DNA of 64,000 nt from Porphyromonas catoniae ATCC 51270. Lineage in GTDB: Bacteria; Bacteroidota; Bacteroidia; Bacteroidales; Porphyromonadaceae. The stretch spans positions 1 through 64,000 of the forward strand of contig NZ_JDFF01000025.1 of NCBI RefSeq assembly GCF_000565015.1. The letters are read 5' to 3'. This document shows positions 61,922-64,000 of the stretch, one piece after another. The notes below the pieces were generated by a model that searched no databases, was not told the DNA's origin, and was given only the letters and a program-made list of their open reading frames with translations. The translations under genes and the position numbers were made by a program. Within the stretch, counting starts at the first letter, position 1. Every line of letters begins with the position of its first letter.

Positions 61922-64000
61922 ATGGCAAAACAATTTCTCATCATCTGCTTCATCGTGTGTGGATGGTTAAATACACAAACAGTATTTGCCCAAGAGACAC
62001 GTCCTACACAGACAATACGAGGTCTAGTAACCGATGTCGCATCAGATGCACCACTGCCACTGGCAAGTATAAAGATCCTCAACACAGATATTCCAGCTAC
62101 CGCCACTAATGCAGAAGGACAGTTCGTACTGCCTAACATCCCCGTAGGTCGATATGACTTACAGGTATCTTTCATGGGTTACGAAACAGAAATTGTGAAG
62201 GACATCGTACTTACCTCAGCTAAGGAAGTCAACCTAGAGATTCGTCTGAAAGAGCATTTAGGGACTCTGGGAGAGGTGGTCATACGAGCACGAGTAGATA
62301 AATCCCGACCTCTAAACAAGATGACACTGACGGGAGCTCGCATGCTCAGCACGGAAGAAGCCAGCCGTTTTGCAGGGGGGATGGATGACCCCGCACGTCT
62401 AGTCAGTGCCTATGCAGGTGTAGCCTCAGGCCTATCCGATAATGGTATCTCCATTCATGGCAATTCACCAGGATTCCTACAATGGCGATTGGAAGATGTA
62501 GAGATACCCAACCCCAATCACTTTGCCGACATCGGTTCGTATGGAGGAGGTCTTCTTACCTCTTTAAGCAGTAATCTGTTGGGTAACTCCGACTTTTATA
62601 CGTCGGCTTTCCCTGCCGAGTACAACAATGCCATCTCGGGCATCTTTGATATGCGGCTTCGCAATGGGAACAATCAGAGGTTTCAACATACATTTCAATT
62701 GGGCATTCTTGGTATTAATGCAGCATCCGAAGGGCCACTAGATAAACAAGGGAAAGCTTCTTACATCTTCAACTATCGCTATTCCACGGTAGAGCTGCTG
62801 AGCAAGCTGAGCAAAAGCAAAGACATGTCACAGTCCTTAAACTATCAGGATCTGAACTTCAAACTCAATTTTCCGACTGCTCATGCCGGTACATTCTCTT
62901 TTTGGACTACTGCACTTATAGATAAGGTGGGACCCCAAATGCGTAAACCCTCAGACTGGGAATACGCTGAAGATGCAAAAGATTCACGAGCTAAACAGAC
63001 ATCAGCTGCGGCGGGGCTGTCACACCATTATCTATGGAATAATGGCGGGATGCTGAAAACGACGCTTGCCCTTACATTCTCGGAAACCAACGTCTGGGAA
63101 GGTGTGTACGATGCTCTGATGAATGCCAAGCCCGTTATCGACTTCAAGGTGCGCTACACCAACGCGGTGCTCAACTCGTTTTTCAACAAGAAATACAGCT
63201 CGCGCCATACCAACAAAACAGGTGTCACAATTACCAATATGCACTACGACATGCGTTTTGATATGGCTCCATACTATCAACAGCCACTGCAACGCCTTTC
63301 AGAGGGTCAAGGCAACACGGTGTTGGGATCGGTTTACAGTAGCTCGTTATTCAATCTCAGCGACGACCTATCGGCGACCGTGGGTATTAATGGTCAATTC
63401 CTTACACTCAATAAGCGCTGGACACTAGAGCCACGCCTGGCCTTGAAGTGGCAAATGACAGACAAGAACTCGTTGGGATTCGCCTACGGACTATATAGCC
63501 GAATGGAAAAGCTCGATGTGTACTTTGTGAAAAATCCAACGACTGGACAGGCGTTGGTAAACAAAGACCTTGATTTCACCCGCTCACAGAACGTATCATT
63601 ATCCTATCAGCATCGCCTTTCTGACAACCTCAGCATCAAGATCGAACCCTATTATCAGTATCTCACCAACATCCCCGTTGTTGCCGGCAGCTCCTACTCA
63701 CTCATCAACCGACGCTCCTACTATATCGGTGAGCAATTAGTAAGCGAGGGAAGGGGGTATAATTATGGTGTAGATGTGACGCTGGAGAAGTATATGTCAC
63801 ACGGGCTCTACTATATGGTAACGGCATCCCTATTTGACTCTAGGTATAGAGGTGGTGACGGCAAATGGTACAACACACGGTTTAATCGGCACTACATCCT
63901 AAATGGACTCGTCGGTAAAGAGTGGATGATAGGACGTAGCAAACGCAATGTATTGAGTGTAAACCTCCGAGCTAGCTTACAAGGAGGCGACCGTTATTCG
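61922..64000 (+). CDS. TonB-dependent receptor (partial, runs off the window)
   Basis: Outer-membrane receptor, first 693 codons visible, no stop before the window end. Signal peptide MAKQFLIICFIVCGW...FAQ, then a carboxypeptidase-regulatory-like domain (GLVTDVASDAPLPLASIKIL; FVLPNIPVGRYDLQVSFMGY) and a plug region (GEVVIRARVDKSRP; DDPARLVSAYAGVASGLSDN; SIHGNSPGFLQWRLEDVEIP). It lacks the SusC-specific sequence seen in the other three, so it is a classical receptor of the siderophore, haem or vitamin type. No SusD partner is visible. Its cargo is unknown. Confidence 0.9.
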   Translation, partial: MAKQFLIICFIVCGWLNTQTVFAQETRPTQTIRGLVTDVASDAPLPLASIKILNTDIPATATNAEGQFVLPNIPVGRYDLQVSFMGYETEIVKDIVLTSAKEVNLEIRLKEHLGTLGEVVIRARVDKSRPLNKMTLTGARMLSTEEASRFAGGMDDPARLVSAYAGVASGLSDNGISIHGNSPGFLQWRLEDVEIPNPNHFADIGSYGGGLLTSLSSNLLGNSDFYTSAFPAEYNNAISGIFDMRLRNGNNQRFQHTFQLGILGINAASEGPLDKQGKASYIFNYRYSTVELLSKLSKSKDMSQSLNYQDLNFKLNFPTAHAGTFSFWTTALIDKVGPQMRKPSDWEYAEDAKDSRAKQTSAAAGLSHHYLWNNGGMLKTTLALTFSETNVWEGVYDALMNAKPVIDFKVRYTNAVLNSFFNKKYSSRHTNKTGVTITNMHYDMRFDMAPYYQQPLQRLSEGQGNTVLGSVYSSSLFNLSDDLSATVGINGQFLTLNKRWTLEPRLALKWQMTDKNSLGFAYGLYSRMEKLDVYFVKNPTTGQALVNKDLDFTRSQNVSLSYQHRLSDNLSIKIEPYYQYLTNIPVVAGSSYSLINRRSYYIGEQLVSEGRGYNYGVDVTLEKYMSHGLYYMVTASLFDSRYRGGDGKWYNTRFNRHYILNGLVGKEWMIGRSKRNVLSVNLRASLQGGDRYS

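Overview
The window looks like a chromosomal segment of a Bacteroidales bacterium, most likely a Porphyromonas-type species. Evidence: three SusC/SusD (RagA/RagB) outer-membrane pairs plus a further TonB-dependent receptor, lipoproteins with N-terminal lipoboxes, a Bacteroidetes-style rpsL-rpsG-fusA-rpsJ gene order without tuf, and promoters of the Bacteroidetes TTG-N19/20-TAnnTTTG form (clear examples upstream of rpsL, of a tRNA cluster and of one susC). The genus is an inference from gene content and remembered protein similarity, not from a database search.

Layout. 1-4.5 kb: uvrC, a Cof-type HAD phosphatase and an acyltransferase-3 gene split by a frameshift at a TC dinucleotide tract. 4.5-14.6 kb: a long minus-strand ribosomal operon rpsL-rpsG-fusA-rpsJ-rplC-rplD-rplW-rplB-rpsS-rplV-rpsC-rplP-rpmC-rpsQ-rplN-rplX-rplE-rpsN, ending abruptly after rpsN at a terminator-like hairpin. 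14.8-17.8 kb: a compact four-gene operon with the look of a defence or conflict module (two-TM protein, ImmA/IrrE metallopeptidase, sce7725/beta-family protein, sce7726-like PD-(D/E)XK nuclease). 19-23.7 kb: SusC/SusD pair. 24.3-36.8 kb: a SusC-SusD-DUF4843-PKD-like-metalloprotease(pseudo)-metalloprotease locus, probably for peptide or protein-derived nutrients. 37.6-42.4 kb: xseB-ispD-recG and an RlmL-type methyltransferase. 42.5-43 kb: tRNA-Gln, tRNA-Asp, tRNA-Pro. 43.5-47.3 kb: murD-ftsW-murG. 48-49.4 kb: an AraC/GyrI-like regulator next to the decayed 3' end of a second copy. 49.5-54.5 kb: a third SusC/SusD pair preceded by a methionine-rich leader ORF and an intrinsic terminator. 55-61 kb: alcohol dehydrogenase, GNAT, rsmA, a UPF0104 membrane protein, pepD, fabD. 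61.9 kb to the end: a TonB receptor that runs off the window.

The most unusual content lies between the genes. Seven intergenic sites carry arrays of a 17-bp near-palindrome (CGAGTTA-NNN-TAACTCG) repeated with an exact 23-bp period. Six are complete: each has five units and is 109 bp long. In all six, unit 1 has the CCA/CTA centre, unit 5 has the TGG/TAG centre, and units 2-4 are either all CCA or all TGG, as an invertible segment would leave. A second family has the 8-bp palindrome CTCTAGAG at an exact 22-bp period at two sites. A 23-nt minisatellite inside a MITE (BrickBuilt) is known from P. gingivalis; whether the first family is related needs an alignment. Other points of interest are the Met-leader attenuator-like region ahead of a susC, the four-gene defence-like operon, a metalloprotease paralogue that has lost all three zinc ligands, and breaks in two normally long conserved clusters (S10-spc and dcw).
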